Assembly: GCA_964036045.1 (NCBI GenBank)
Contig: OZ038379.1
Span: 107,648,025-107,712,024, forward strand
Direction of reading: 5' to 3'
DNA length: 64,000 bases
DNA from: Eutreptiella sp. 'Long Island Sound 2002'
Taxonomy: Eukaryota > Euglenozoa > Euglenophyceae > Eutreptiales > Eutreptiaceae
The notes beneath the pieces are model-generated. The model saw only the letters and a program-made list of their open reading frames with translations. It had not been told where the DNA came from and searched no databases. The position numbers and the translations under genes were made by a program. Shown piece by piece: positions 10,085-22,858 of this stretch (positions are counted from its first letter, which is position 1; the number at the start of each line of letters is the position of its first letter).

Positions 10085-12505
10085 GTTAGAAGCCCCCCCA
10101 GTCAAATTCATAGCCCCCCCCCCATCAATTTCATAGCCCCTCCCCCATCAATTTCATAGCCCCCCAATCAATTTCATATGCCCCCCTATCAATTTCATAG
10201 CCCCCCCCCCATCCATTTCATAGCCCCCCCGACATCCGTTTCACAACCCCCCCCTATCAATTTCATAGCGCCTCCCCATCCATTTCATAGCCCCTTCCCC
10301 ATCAATTTCATAGCCCCCCCGTCAATTTCATAGCCCCCCCCCATCAATTTCATAGCCCCTGCCCCATCAGTTTCATACCCCCCCCCATCAATTTCATAGC
10401 CCCTCCCCCATCAATTTCATAGCCCCCCAATCAATTTCATATGCCCCCCTATCAATTTCATAGCCCCCCCCCCATCCATTTCATAGCCCCCCCGACATCC
10501 GTTTCACAACCCCCCCCTATCAATTTCATAGCGCCTCCCCATCCATTTCATAGCCCCTTCCCCATCAATTTCATAGCCCCCCCGTCAATTTCATAGCCCC
10601 CCCCCATCAATTTCATAGCCCCTGCCCCATCAGTTTCATACCCCCCCCATAAATTTCATAGCCCCCCCCCCCATCAATTTCATAGCCCCCCCCATCAATT
10701 TCATAGCCCCCCCCCCTCAATTTCATAGCCCCCCCATCAATTTCATTTCCCCCCCTATCAATTTTATAGCCCCCCCCCCATCCATTTCATAGCCCCCCCC
10801 TATCAATTTCATAGCCCCCCCCCATCCATTTCATGGCCCCTCCCCATCAATTTCATAGCCCCCCCCCATCAATTTCATAGCCCCCCCCATCAATTTCATA
10901 GCCCCCCCATCCATTTCATAGCCCCTCCCCCATCAATTTCATAGCCCCCCCATCAATTTCATATGCCCCCCTATCAATTTCATAGCCCCCCCCCATCCAT
11001 TTCATAGCCCCCCCCCCTATCAATTTCATACCCCCCCCCATCCATTTCATGGCCCCTCTCCATCAATTTCATAGCCCCCCCCATCAATTTCATAGCCCCT
11101 CCCCCATCAATTTCATAGCCCCCCCATCAATTTCATATGGCCCCCTATCAATTTCATAGCCCCCCCCCCCCCATCCATTTCATAGCCCCCCCCCTATCAA
11201 TTTCATAGCCCCCCCCAATCCATTTCGTGGCCCCTCCCCATAAATTTCATAGCCCCCCCCCCATCAATTTCATAGCCCCCCCCCATCAATTTCATAGCCC
11301 CTCCCATCCATTTCATAGCCCCCCCCCCATCAATTTCATAGCCTCCCTGCTATCAATTTCATATGCCCCCCCCCCCATCCATTTCATAGCCCCTCCCCAT
11401 CAATTTCGTAGCCCCCGCCATCAATTTCATAGCCCCCCCATCAATTTCATATGCCCCCCTATCAATTTCATAGCCCCCCCCCATCCATTACATAGCCCCC
11501 CCCCTATCAATTTCATACCCCCCCCCCCATCCATTTCATGGCCCCTCTCCATCAATTTCATAGCCCCCCCATCAATTTCATAGCCCCTCCCCCATCATTT
11601 TCATAGCCCCCCAATCAATTTCATATGGCCCCCTATCAATTTCATAGCCCCCCCCCCCATCCATTTCATAGCCCCCCCCCTTTCAATTTCATAGCCCCCC
11701 CTCATCCATTTCGTGGCCCCTCCCCATAAATTTCATAGCCCCCCCCCATCAATTTCATAGCCCCCCCCATCAATTTCATAGCCCCTCCCATCCATTTCAT
11801 AGCCCCTCCCCCATCAATTTCATAGCCTCCCTGCTATCAATTTCATATACCCCCCCCCATCCATTTCATAGCCCCTCCCCATCAATTTCGTAGCCCCCGC
11901 CATCAATTTCATAGCCCCCCCATCAATTTCATATGGCCCCCTATCAATTTCATAGCCCCCCCCCCCATCCATTTCATAGCCCCCCCCCCTTTCAATTTCA
12001 TAGCCCCCCCTCATCCATTTCGTGGCCCCTCCCCATAAATTTCATAGCCCCCCCCCATCAATTTCATAGCCCCCCCCATCAATTTCAAAGCCCCTCCCAT
12101 CCATTTCATAGCCCCTCCCCCATCAATTTCATAGCCTCCCTGCTATCAATTTCATATACCCCCCCCCCATCCATTTCATAGCCCCTCCCCATCAATTTCG
12201 TAGCCCCCGCCATCAATTTCATAGCCCCCCCATCAATTTCATATGCCCCCCTATCAATTTCATAGCCCCCCCCCCATCCATTACATGGCCCCCCCCCATC
12301 AATTTCATAGTCCCCCCCCCATCAATTTCATAGCCCCACCCCCATCACCTTCATAGGCCCCCCCCCCTCGATTTCATAGCCCCCTGCCCTATCAATTTCA
12401 TAACCCCCCCCCTTATCAATCTCATAGCCCCCCGCCAATCGATTTCATAGCCCCCCCCCCGACCTTAAATTCATAGCCCCCGCCGCATTGATTCATAGAG
12501 GGGTA
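10085..12505. repeat. 20-21-bp C-rich satellite, higher-order structure
   Basis: About 115 copies of a unit near CCCCCCATCAATTTCATAG. The C-run length varies, and variants include CATCCATTTCATAG and TATCAATTTCATATG. Blocks of variants repeat in order. The series containing GACATCCGTTTCACAAC recurs at about 10.16-10.33 kb and 10.43-10.60 kb (spacing about 270 bp). The variant CCTCCCTGCTATCAATTTC appears near 11.34, 11.82 and 12.13 kb. The bottom strand carries G-runs every 20 bp and so could form G-quadruplexes. Confidence 0.95.
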
Positions 12506-12509
12506 TAGC

Positions 12510-15500
12510 CCCTGTTAGGAATTGGCGCGTGGGCACACACTGATTCCTAGAGGGGTGTAGCCCTGGTTAGGAATTGGCGCATGGGCACACGGTGAGTTCT
12601 GGAGGGGTCTAGCCCCTATCAGGAAGTGACGTGTGGGCACGCGCTGATTCCTAGAGGGGTGTAGCCCCTGTTAGGAATGGGCGCGTGGGCATGCGTTCAT
12701 TCCTAGAGGGGTGTAGCCCCTATTAGGAATTGGCGCGTGGGCACACACTGATCCCTAGAGGGGTCCAGCCCCTATCAGGAATCAGCGCGTCGGCACGCGC
12801 TGATCCCTAGAGGGGTCTAGCCCCTATTAGGAATGGGCGCGTGGGCACGCGCTGATTCCTAGAGGGGTGTAGCCCCTGTTAGGAATTGGCGCGTGGGCAC
12901 ACACTGATCCCTAGAGGGGTCCAGCCCCTATCAGGAATCAGCGTGTGGGCACGCGCTGATCCCTAGAGGGGTCTAGCCCTTATTAGGAATGGGCACGTGG
13001 GCACGCGCTGATTCCTAGAGGGGTGTAGCCCCTGTTAGGAATTGGCGTGTGGGCACGCACTGATCCCTAGAGGGGTCTAGCCCCTGTTAGGAATGGGCGT
13101 GTGGGCACGCGCTGATACCTAGAGGGGTGTAGCGCCTGTTAGGAATGGGCACGTGGGCACGCGCTAATTCCTAGAGGGGTGTAGCCCCTGTTCGGCAATC
13201 GGCGCATGGGCACACGCCGATTCCTAGAGGGGTGTAGCCCCTGTTAGGAATTGGCGCGTGGGCACGCACTGATTCCTAGAGGGGTGTCGCCAGTGTTAGG
13301 AATCGGCGCGTGGGCACGCGCTGATTCCTAGAGGGGTGTAGCCCTGTTAGGAATTAGCGCGTGGGCACACGATGATTCCTAGAGGGGTGTAGCCCCTGTT
13401 AGGAATGCGGGTGTGGGCACACGTTGATTCCTAGAGTGGTCTAGCCCCTTTTAGGAATCGGCGCGTGGGCAGGCGCTAATTCCTAGAGGTGTGTAGCCCC
13501 TGTTAGGAATCGGCGCGTTGGCACGCGCGGATTCCTAGAGGGGTGTAGCCCTGGTTAGGAATTGGCGCATGGGCACGCGCTAATTCGTAGAGGGGTGCAG
13601 CCCGTGTTAGAAATGGGCGCATGGGCACGCGCAAATTCCTAGAGGGGTGTAGCCCCGGTTAGGAATCGGCGCCTGGGTACACGCGGATTCCTAGAGGGGT
13701 GTAGCCCCGGTTAGGAATTGGCGCGTGGGCACACAGTGAGTTCTGGAGGGGTCTAGCCCCTATCAGGAAGTGACGCGTGGGCACGCGCTGATTCCTAGAG
13801 GGGTGTAGCCCCTGTTAGGAATGGGCGCGTGGGCATGTGTTGATTCCTAGAGGGGTGTACCCCCTGTTACGAACTGGCGCGTGGGCACACACTGATCCCT
13901 AGAAGGGTCCAGCCCCTATCAGGAATCAGCGCGTGGGCACGCGCTGATTCCTAGAGGGGTCTAGCCCCTGTTAGGAATGGGCGCGTGGGCACGCGCTGAT
14001 TCGTAGAGGGGTGTAGCCCCGGTTAGGAATTGGCGCGTGGGCACACGGTGAGTTCTGGAGGGGTGTAGCCCATGTTAGGAATGGGCGCGTGGGCACGTGC
14101 TGATACCTAGAGGGTTGTAGCGCCTGTTAGGAATGGGCGCTTGGGCACGCGCTAATTCCTGGAGGGGTCTAGCCCCTGTTAGGAATTGGCGCGTAGGCAC
14201 GCGCCCATTCCTAGAGGGGCGTAGTCCCTGTTCGGAATCGGCGCGTGGGCACACGCTGATTCCTAGAGGGGTGTAGCCCCTGTTAGGAATGGGCATGTGG
14301 GCACGCACTGATTCCTAGAGGGGTGTAGCCACTGTTAGGAATTTGCGCGTGGGCACGGGCTGATTCCTAGACCCATTTAGCCCTTGTTAGGAATTGGCGC
14401 GTGGGCACACGATGATTGCTAGAGGGGTGTAGCCCCTGTTAGGAATGCGGGTGTGGGCACACGTTGATTCCTAGAGTGGTCTAGCCCCTTTTAGGAATCG
14501 GCGCGTGGGCAGGCGTGTGGGCAGATGCTAATTTTTAGAGGCGTGTAGCCCCTGTTAGGAATCGGCGCGTGGGCACGCGCGGATTCCTAGAGGGGTTTAG
14601 CCCCTGTTAGAAATGGGCGCGTGGGCACGCACTGATTCCTAGTGGGTGTAGCCCCTGTTAGAAATTGGCGTGTGGGCACCCGCCAATTCCTAGAGGGGTG
14701 TGGCCCCTGTTAGGAATGGGCGCGTGGGCACGCGCTGATTGCTAGAGGGGTTTAGCCCCTATCAGGAATCAGCGCGTGGGCACGCGCTGATTCTTAGAAG
14801 GGTATAGCCTCTGTTAGGAATTGCCGCGTGGGCATCCTGTGATTTTTCGAGGGGTCTAGCCCTTGTTAAGAATTGACGCGTTGGCAGGCGCTGATTCCTA
14901 GAGGGGTGTAGCCCCTGTTAGGAATGGGCGCGTGGGCACGCGCTGATTCCTAGAGGGGTGTAGCCCCTGTTAGGAATTGGCGCGTGGGCACGCACTGATC
15001 CCTAGAGGGGTCTAGCCCCTTTTAGGAATGGGCGCGTGGGCACGCGTTGATACCTAGAGGGGTGTAGCCCCTGTTAAGAATTGGCGCGTGGGCACGCACT
15101 GATTCCTAGAGGGGTGTCGCCAGTGTTAGGAATCGGCGCGTGGGCACGCGCTGATTCCTAGACCCATGTAGCCCCTGTTAGGAATTAGCGCGTGGGCACA
15201 CGATGATTCCTAGAGGGGTGTAGCCCCTGTTAGGAATGCGGGTGTGGGCACACGTTGATTCCTAGAGTGGTCTAGCCCCTTTTAGGAAGCGGCGCGTGGG
15301 CAGGCGCTAATTCCTAGAGGTGTGTAGCCCCTGTTAGGAATCGGCGCGTTGGCACGCGCGGATTCCTAGAGGGGTGTAGCCCCGGTTAGGAATTGGCGCA
15401 TGGGCACGCGCTAATTCGTAGAGGGGTGCAGCCCGTGTTAGAAATGGGCGCATGGGCACGCGTTGATTCCTAGAGGGGTGTAGCCCCGGTTAGGAATCGG

Positions 15501-18500
15501 CGCCTGGGTACACGCGGATTCCTAGAGGGGTGTAGCCCCGGTTAGGAATTGGCGCGTGGGCACACGGTGAGTTCTGGAGGGGTCTAGCCCCTATCAGGAA
15601 GTGACGCGTGGGCACGCGCTGATTCCTAGAGGGGTGTAGCCCTTGTTAGGAATGGGCGCGTGGGCATGTGTTGATTCCTAGAGGGGTGTACCCCCTGTTA
15701 CGAACTGGCGCGTGGGCACACACTGATCCCTAGAAGGGTCCAGCCCCTATCAGGAATCAGCGCGTGGGCACGCGCTGATTCCTAGAGGGGTCTAGCCCCT
15801 GTTAGGAATGGGCGCGTGGGCACGCGCTGATTCGTAGAGGGGTGTAGCCCCTGTTAGGAATTGGCGCGTGGGCACGCACTGATCCCTAGAGGGGTGTAGC
15901 CCATGTTAGGAATGGGCGCGTGGGCACGTGCTGATACCTAGAGGGTTGTAGCGCCTGTTAGGAATGGGCGCTTGGGCACGCGCTAATTCCTGGAGGGGTC
16001 TAGCCCCTGTTAGGAATTGGCGCGTAGGCACGCGCCCATTCCTAGAGGGGCGTAGTCCCTGTTCGGAATCGGCGTGTGGGCACACGCTGATTCCTAGAGG
16101 GGTGTAGCCCCTGTTAGGAATGGGCATGTGGGCACGCACTGATTCCTAGAGGGGTGTAGCCACTGTTAGGAATTTGCGCGTGGGCACGGGCTGATTCCTA
16201 GACCCATTTAGCCCCTGTTAGGAATTGGCGCGTGGGCACACGATGATTCCTAGAGGGGTGTAGCCCCTGTTAGGAATGCGGGTGTGGGCACACGTTGATT
16301 CCTAGAGTGGTCTAGCCCTTTTTAGGAATCGGCGCGTGGGCAGGCGTGTGGGCAGGTGCTAATTTTTAGAGGCGTGTAGCCCCTGTTAGGAATCGGCGCG
16401 TGGGCACGCGCGGATTCCTAGAGGGGTGTAGCCCCTGTTAGAAATGGGCGCGTGGGCACGCACTGATTCCTAGTGGGTGTAGCCCCTGTTAGAAATTGGC
16501 GTGTGGGCACCCGCCAATTCCTAGAGGGGTGTGGCCCCTGTTAGGAATGGGCGCGTGGGCACGCGCTGATTGCTAGAGGGGTTTAGCCCCTATCAGGAAT
16601 CAGCGCGCGGGCACGCGCTGATTCCTAGAAGGGTATAGCCCCTGTTAGGAATTGCCGCGTGGGCATCCAGTGATTTTTCGAGGGGTCTAGCGCTTGTTAA
16701 GAATTGACGCGTTGGCAGGCGCTGATTCCTAGAGGGGTGTAGCCCCTGTTAGGAATTGGTGTGTGGGCACACACTGCTTCCTAGAGGGGTGTAGCCCCTA
16801 TTAGGAATTGGCGTGTGGGCACACGCTGACCCCTAGATGGGTGTAGCCCCTTTTAGGAATGGGCGCGTGGGCACACCCTGATTCCTGGAGGGGTGTAGCT
16901 CCTGTTAGGAATTGACCTGTGGGCACATGTTGATTCCTAGAGGGGTGGACCCCCTGTTAGGAATTGGCACGTGCGCACACACTGATTCCTAGAGGGGTGT
17001 AGCCCCTGCTAGGAATTGACCTGTGTGCACACGTTGATTCCTAGAGGGGTGTAGCCCTGGTTAGGAATTGGCGCGTGGGCACACGGTGAGTTCTGGAGGG
17101 GTCTAGCCCCTATCAGGAAGTGACGTGTGGGCACGCGCTGATTCCTAGAGGGGTGTAGCCCCTATTAGGAATGGGCGTGTGGGCATGCGTTCATTCCTAG
17201 AGGGGTGTAGCCCCTGTTAGGAATTGGCGCGTGGGCACACACTGATCTCTAGAGGGGTCCAGCCCCTATCAGGAAGTGACGTGTCGGCACGCGCTGATCC
17301 CTAGAGGGGTCTAGCCCCTATTAGGAATGGGCGCGTGGGCACGCGCTGATTCCTAGAGGGGTGTAGCCCCTGTTAGGAATTGGCGCGTGGGCACACAATG
17401 ATCCCTAGAGGGGTCCAGCCCCTATCAGGAATCTGCGCGTGGGCACGCGCTGATCCCTAGAGGGGTCTAGCCCCTATTAGGAATGGGCGCGTGGGCACGC
17501 GCTGATTCCTAGAGGGGTGTAGCCCCTGTTAGGAATTGGCGCGTGGGCACGCACTGATCCCTAGAGGGGTCTAGCCCCTGTTAGGAATGGGCGCGTGGGC
17601 ACGCGCTGATACCCAGAGGGGTGTAGCGCCTGTTAGGAATGGGCGCGTGGGCACGCGCTAATTCCTAGAGGGGTGTAGCCCCTGTTCGGAATCGGCGCAT
17701 GGGCACACGCCGATTCCTAGAGGGATGTAGCCCCTGTTAGGAATTGGCGCGTGGGCACGCACTGATTCCTAGAGGGGTGTCGCCAGTGTTAGGAATTGGC
17801 GCGTGGGCACGCGCTGATTCCTAGACCCATGTAGCCCGTGTTAGGAATTAGCGCGTGGGCACACGATGATTCCTAGAGGGGTGTAGCCCCTGTTAGGAAT
17901 GCGGGTGTGGGCACACGATGATTCCTAGAGTGGTCTAGCCCCTTTTAGGAGTCGGCGCGTGGGCACGCGCTAATTCCTAGAGGTGTGTAGCCCCTGTTAG
18001 GAATCGGCGCGTTGGCACGCGCGGATTCCTAGAGGGGTGTAGCCCCGGTTAGGAATTGGCGCATGGGCACGCGCTAATTCGTAGAGGGGTGCAGCCCGTG
18101 TTAGAAATGGGCGCATGGGCACGCGCTGATTCCTAGAGGGGTGTACCCCCGGTTAGGAATCGGCGCCTGGGTACACGCGGATTCCTAGAGGGGTGTAGCC
18201 CCGGTTAGGAATTGGCGCGTGGGCACACGGTGAGTTCTGGAGGGGTCTAGCCCCTATCAGGAAGTGACGCGTGGGCACGCGCTGATTCCTAGAGGGGTGT
18301 AGCCCTTGTTAGGAATGGGCGCGTGGGCATGCGTTGATTCCTAGAGGGGTGTACCCCCTGTTACGAATTGGCGCGTGGGCACACACTGATCCCTAGAAGG
18401 GTCCAGCCCCTATCAGGAATCAGCGCGTGGGCACGCGCTGATTCCTAGAGGGGTCTAGCCCCTGTTAGGAATGGGCGCGTGGGCACGCGCTGATTCCTAG

Positions 18501-21500
18501 AGGGGTGTAGCCCCTGTTAGGAATTGGCGCCTGGGCACGCACTGATCCCTAGAGGGGTGTAGCCCCTGTTAGGAATGGGCGCGTGGGCACGTGCTGATAC
18601 CTAGAGGGTTGTAGCGCCTGTTAGGAATGGGCGCGTGGGCACGCGCTAATTCCTGGAGGGGTCTAGCCCCTGTTAGGAATTGGCGCGTAGGCACGCGCCC
18701 AATTCTAGAGGGGCGTAGCCCCTGTTCGGAATCGGCGCGTGGGCACACGCTGATTCCTAGAGGGGTGTACCCCTGTTAGGAATCGGCATGTGGGCACGCA
18801 CTGATTCCTAGAGGGGTGTAGCCCCTGTTAGGAATGCGGGTGTGGGCACACGTTGATTCCTAGAGTGGTCTAGCCCCTTTTAGGAATCGGCGCGTGGGCA
18901 GGCGCGTGGGCAGGTGCTAATTCCTAGAGGCGTGTAGCCCCTGTTAGGAATCGGCGCGTGGGCACGCGCGGATTGCTAGAGGGGTGTAGCCCCCGTTAGA
19001 AATGGGCGCGTGGGCACGCGCTGATTCCTAGTGGGTGTAGCCCCTGTTAGAAATTGGCGTGTGGGCACCCGCCAATTCCTAGAGGGGTGTAGCCCTTGTT
19101 AGGAATGGGCGCGTGGGCACGCGCTGATTGCTAGAGGGGTCTAGCCCCTATCAGGAATCAGCGCGTGGGCACGCGCCGATTCCTAGAAGGGTATAGCCCC
19201 TGTTAGGAATTGCCGCGTGGGCACGGGCTGTTTCCTAGAGGCATGTAGCCCCTGTTAGGAATTGGCGCGTTGGCACACAATGATTCCTAGAAGGGTCTAG
19301 CCCGTGTTAGGAATGCGCGTGTGGGTACGCGCTGATTCGTAGAGGGGTGTAGCCCTTGTTAGGAATTGGCGTGTGGGCACACGCGGGTTCCTAGAGGTGT
19401 CTAGCCCCTTTTAGGAATCGGCGCGTGGGCAGGCGCTGATTCCCAGATGGGTGTAGCCCCTGTTAGGAATCGGCGCGTGGGCACACGCCGATTCCCAGAG
19501 GGGTGTAGCCCCTGTTAGGAATTGACGCCTGGGCACAGGACAATTCCTAGAGGGGTGTAGCCCCTGTTAGGAATTGGCGCGTGGGCACGGGCTGTTTTAT
19601 AGAGGCATGTAGCTCCTGTTAGGAATTGTCGCGTGGGCACACAATGATTCCTAGAAGGGTGTAGCCCGTGTTAGGAATGCGCGCGTGGGCACGCGCTGAT
19701 TCGTAGAGGGATGTAGCCCTTGTTAGGAATGGGCACGTGGGCACTAGCTGATTCCTAGAGGGGTCTAGCCCCTTTTAGGAATCATCGCGTCGGCACGCGC
19801 CGATTCCTAGAGGGGTGTAGCCCCTGTTAGGAATCGGCGCGTGCGCACACGGCAATTCCTAGAGGGGTCTAGCCCCTGTTAGGAATTGACGCGTGGGCAC
19901 GCGCAGATTCCTAGAGGGTCGTAGCCCCTGTTAGGAACGGGCGCATGGGCACACATCCCGATTCCTAGAGGGGTGTAGTCCCGGTTAGGAATTGACGCGT
20001 GGGCACGCGCTAATTCCTAGAGGCGCGTAGCCCCTGTTAGGAATTGGCGCCCGGGCAGACAATGATTCCTAGAAGGGTCTAGCCCTTGTTAGGAATGCGC
20101 GTGTGGGCACGCGCTGATTCGTAGAGGGGTGTAGCCCTTGTTAGGAATCGGCGCCCGGGCACGCGCTGATTCCTAGAGGTGTGTAGCCCCTGTTAGGAAT
20201 CGGCATGTGGGCACGCGCCAATTCCTAGAGGGGTGTAGCCCCTGTTAGGAATTGACGCGTGGGCACACGGCAATTCCTAGAGGGGTGTAGCCCCTGTTAG
20301 GAATTGACCTGTGGGCACACGTTGATTCCTAGAGGGGCGTAGCCCCTGTTAGGAATGGGCGCGTGGGCACACGCTGATTCCTAGAGGGGTGTAGCCCCTG
20401 TTAGGAATGGGCGCGTGGGCACGCGCTGATTCTTAGAGGGGTGTAGCCCCTGCTAGCAATTGCCGTGTGGCTCCGCACTGATTCCTAGAGGGGTCTAGCC
20501 CCTATTAGGAATCAGCGCGTGGGCACGCGCTGATTCCTAGAGGGGTATAGTCCCTGTTAGGAATCGGCGTGTGGGCACATGGTGATTCCTGGAGGGGTGT
20601 AGCCCTTGTTAGGAATGGGCGCGTGGGCACGCGCTGATTTCCAGAGGGGTCTCGCCCTTGTTAGGAATTGACGCGTAGGCACGCGCTGATTCCTACAGGG
20701 GTGTAGCCCCTACTAGGAATGGGCGCGTGGGCACGCATTGATTCCCAGAGGGGTCTAGCCCCTGTTAGGAATTGGCGCGTGGGCATGCACTGATTCCTAG
20801 AGGGGCGTAGCCCCTGCTAGGAATTGGCGCCTGGGCACGGGCTGTTTCCTAGAGGCATGTAGCCCCTGTTAGGAAGTGGCACGTGGGCACACAATGATTC
20901 CTAGAAGGGTCTAGCCCGTGTTAGGAATGCGCGTGTGGGCACGCGCTGATTCGTAGAGGGGTGTAGCACTTGTTAGGAATCGGCGCGTGGGCACGCGCGG
21001 ATTCCTAGAGGTGCCTAGCCCCTTTTAGGAATCGGCGCGTGGGCAGGCGCTGGTTTCTAGACGGGTGTGGCCCCTGTTAGGAATCGGCGCGTGGGCACGC
21101 GCCGATTCCTAGAGGGGTGTAGCCCCTGTTAGGAATTGACGCGTGGGCACACGACAATTCCTAGAGGGGTGTAGCCCCTGTTAGGAATTGGCGCGTGGGC
21201 ACGGGCTGTTTCCTAGAGGCATGTAGCTCCTCTTAGGAATTGTCGCGTGGGCACACAATGATTCCTAGAAGGGTGTAGCCCGTGTTAGGAATGCGCGCGT
21301 GGGCACGCGCTGATTCGTAGAGGGATGTAGCCCTTGTTAGGAATGGGCGCGTGGGCACTAGCTGTTTTCTAGAGGGGTCTAGCCCCTTTCAGGAATCATC
21401 GCGTTGGCACGCGCTGATTCCTAGAGGGGTGTAGCCCCTGTTAGGAATCGGCGCGTGCGCACACGGCAATTCCTAGAGGGGTTTAGCCCCTGTTAGGAAT

Positions 21501-22858
21501 TGACGCGTGGGCACGCGCAGATTCCTAGAGGGTCGTAGCCCTTGTTAGGAATGGCCGCATGGGCACACTCTAATTCCTAGAGGGGTGCATCCACGGTTAC
21601 GAATTGACGCGTCGGCACGCGCTAATTCCTAGAGGCGCGTAGCCCCTGTTAGGAATCGGCGCCCGGGCAGACACTGATTCCTAGAGGGGTGCAGCCACGG
21701 TTACGAACTGACGCGTGGGCACACGCTGATTCCTAGACGGGTGTAGCCCCTGTTAGGAATCGGCATGTGGGCACGCGCCGATTCCCAGAGGGGTGTAGCC
21801 CCTGTTAGGAATTGACGCGTGGGCACACGGCAGTTCTTAGAGGGGTGTAGCCCCGGTTAGGAATGGCCGCGTGGGCACGGGCTGTTTTCTAGAGGCATGT
21901 GGCTCTTGTTGGGAACTATCGCGTGGGCACACAATGATTCCCAGAAGGGTGTAGCCCGTGTTAGGAATGCGCGCGTGGGCACGCGCTGATTCCTAGAGGG
22001 ATGTAGCCCTTGTTAGGAATGGGAGCGTGGGCACTAGCTGATTCCTAGAGGGGTCTAGCCCCTTTTAGGAATCATCGCGTGGGCACGCGCTGATTCCTAG
22101 AGGGGTGTAGCCCCTGTTAGGAATCGGCGCGTGCGCACACGGCAATTCCTAGAGGGGTTTAGCGCTTGTTGGGAATTGGCGCGTGGGCACGCGCAGATTC
22201 CTAGAGGCGCGTAGCCCCTGTTAGGAATCGGCAGGTGGGCACGCCCGGATTCCTAGAGGGGTGTAGCCCCTGTTAGCAATCGGCGCGTGGGCACGCACCG
22301 ATTGCTAGAGGGGTGTAGCTCCTGTTAAGAAGTGGCGCGTGGGCACGGGCTGTTTCCTAGAGGCATGTAGCCCCTGTTAGGAATCGGCGCGTGGGCACAC
22401 GATGATTCCTAGAGGGGTGTAGCCCCTGTTAGGAAGCGCGCGTGGGCACGCGCTGATTCTCAGAGGGATGTAGCCCTTGTTAGGAATGGGCGCGTAGGCA
22501 CGAGCTGATTCCTAGAGGGGTCTAGCCCCTTCTAGGAATCGGCGCGTGGGCAAGCGCCGATTCCTAGAGGGGTGTAGCCCCCGTTAGGAATCGGCGTGTG
22601 GGCAGCGCGGATTCCTAAAGGGCTGTAGCCACTGTTAGGAATTGACGCGCGGGCAAGTGGTAATTCCTAGAGAGGTCTTGCCCTTGTTAGGAATTGACAC
22701 ATGGGCATGCGGCAATTCCTAGAGGGGTGTAGCCCCTGTCAGGATTCGGCGGGCACGCACCGATTCCTAGAGCGTTGTAGCCCCTGTTAGGAATTGGCGC
22801 GTGGGCACACGCTGATTCCTAGAGGGGTGTAGCCCCTGTTAGGAATCGGCGCGTGGGC
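12510..22858. repeat. 52-bp palindromic satellite, about 200 copies
   Basis: The unit is approximately TTCCTAGAGGGGTGTAGCCCC followed by TGTTAGGAATTGGCGCGTGGGCACGCACTGA. It contains two dyads. One is AGGGG-TGTAG-CCCCT. The other centres on GCGCGTG-GG-CACGCGC and in some monomers extends outward as AATCAGCGCGTG against CACGCGCTGATT. Monomers diverge by substitution, and larger blocks are duplicated. The segment at 14,075-14,308 recurs almost exactly at 15,906-16,139, giving a higher-order period of about 1.83 kb. Two 77-codon ORFs predicted there are repeat artefacts. The array abuts the 20-bp satellite on the left and the 10-bp array on the right. Confidence 0.95.

Noticed and set aside
14075-16139. 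Two identical-looking 77-codon minus-strand ORFs
   Set aside because: They are the same satellite monomers in a higher-order duplicate, without independent coding signs.
10085-22858. CRISPR array
   Set aside because: Repeats are contiguous satellites without unique spacers, and the context is eukaryotic.
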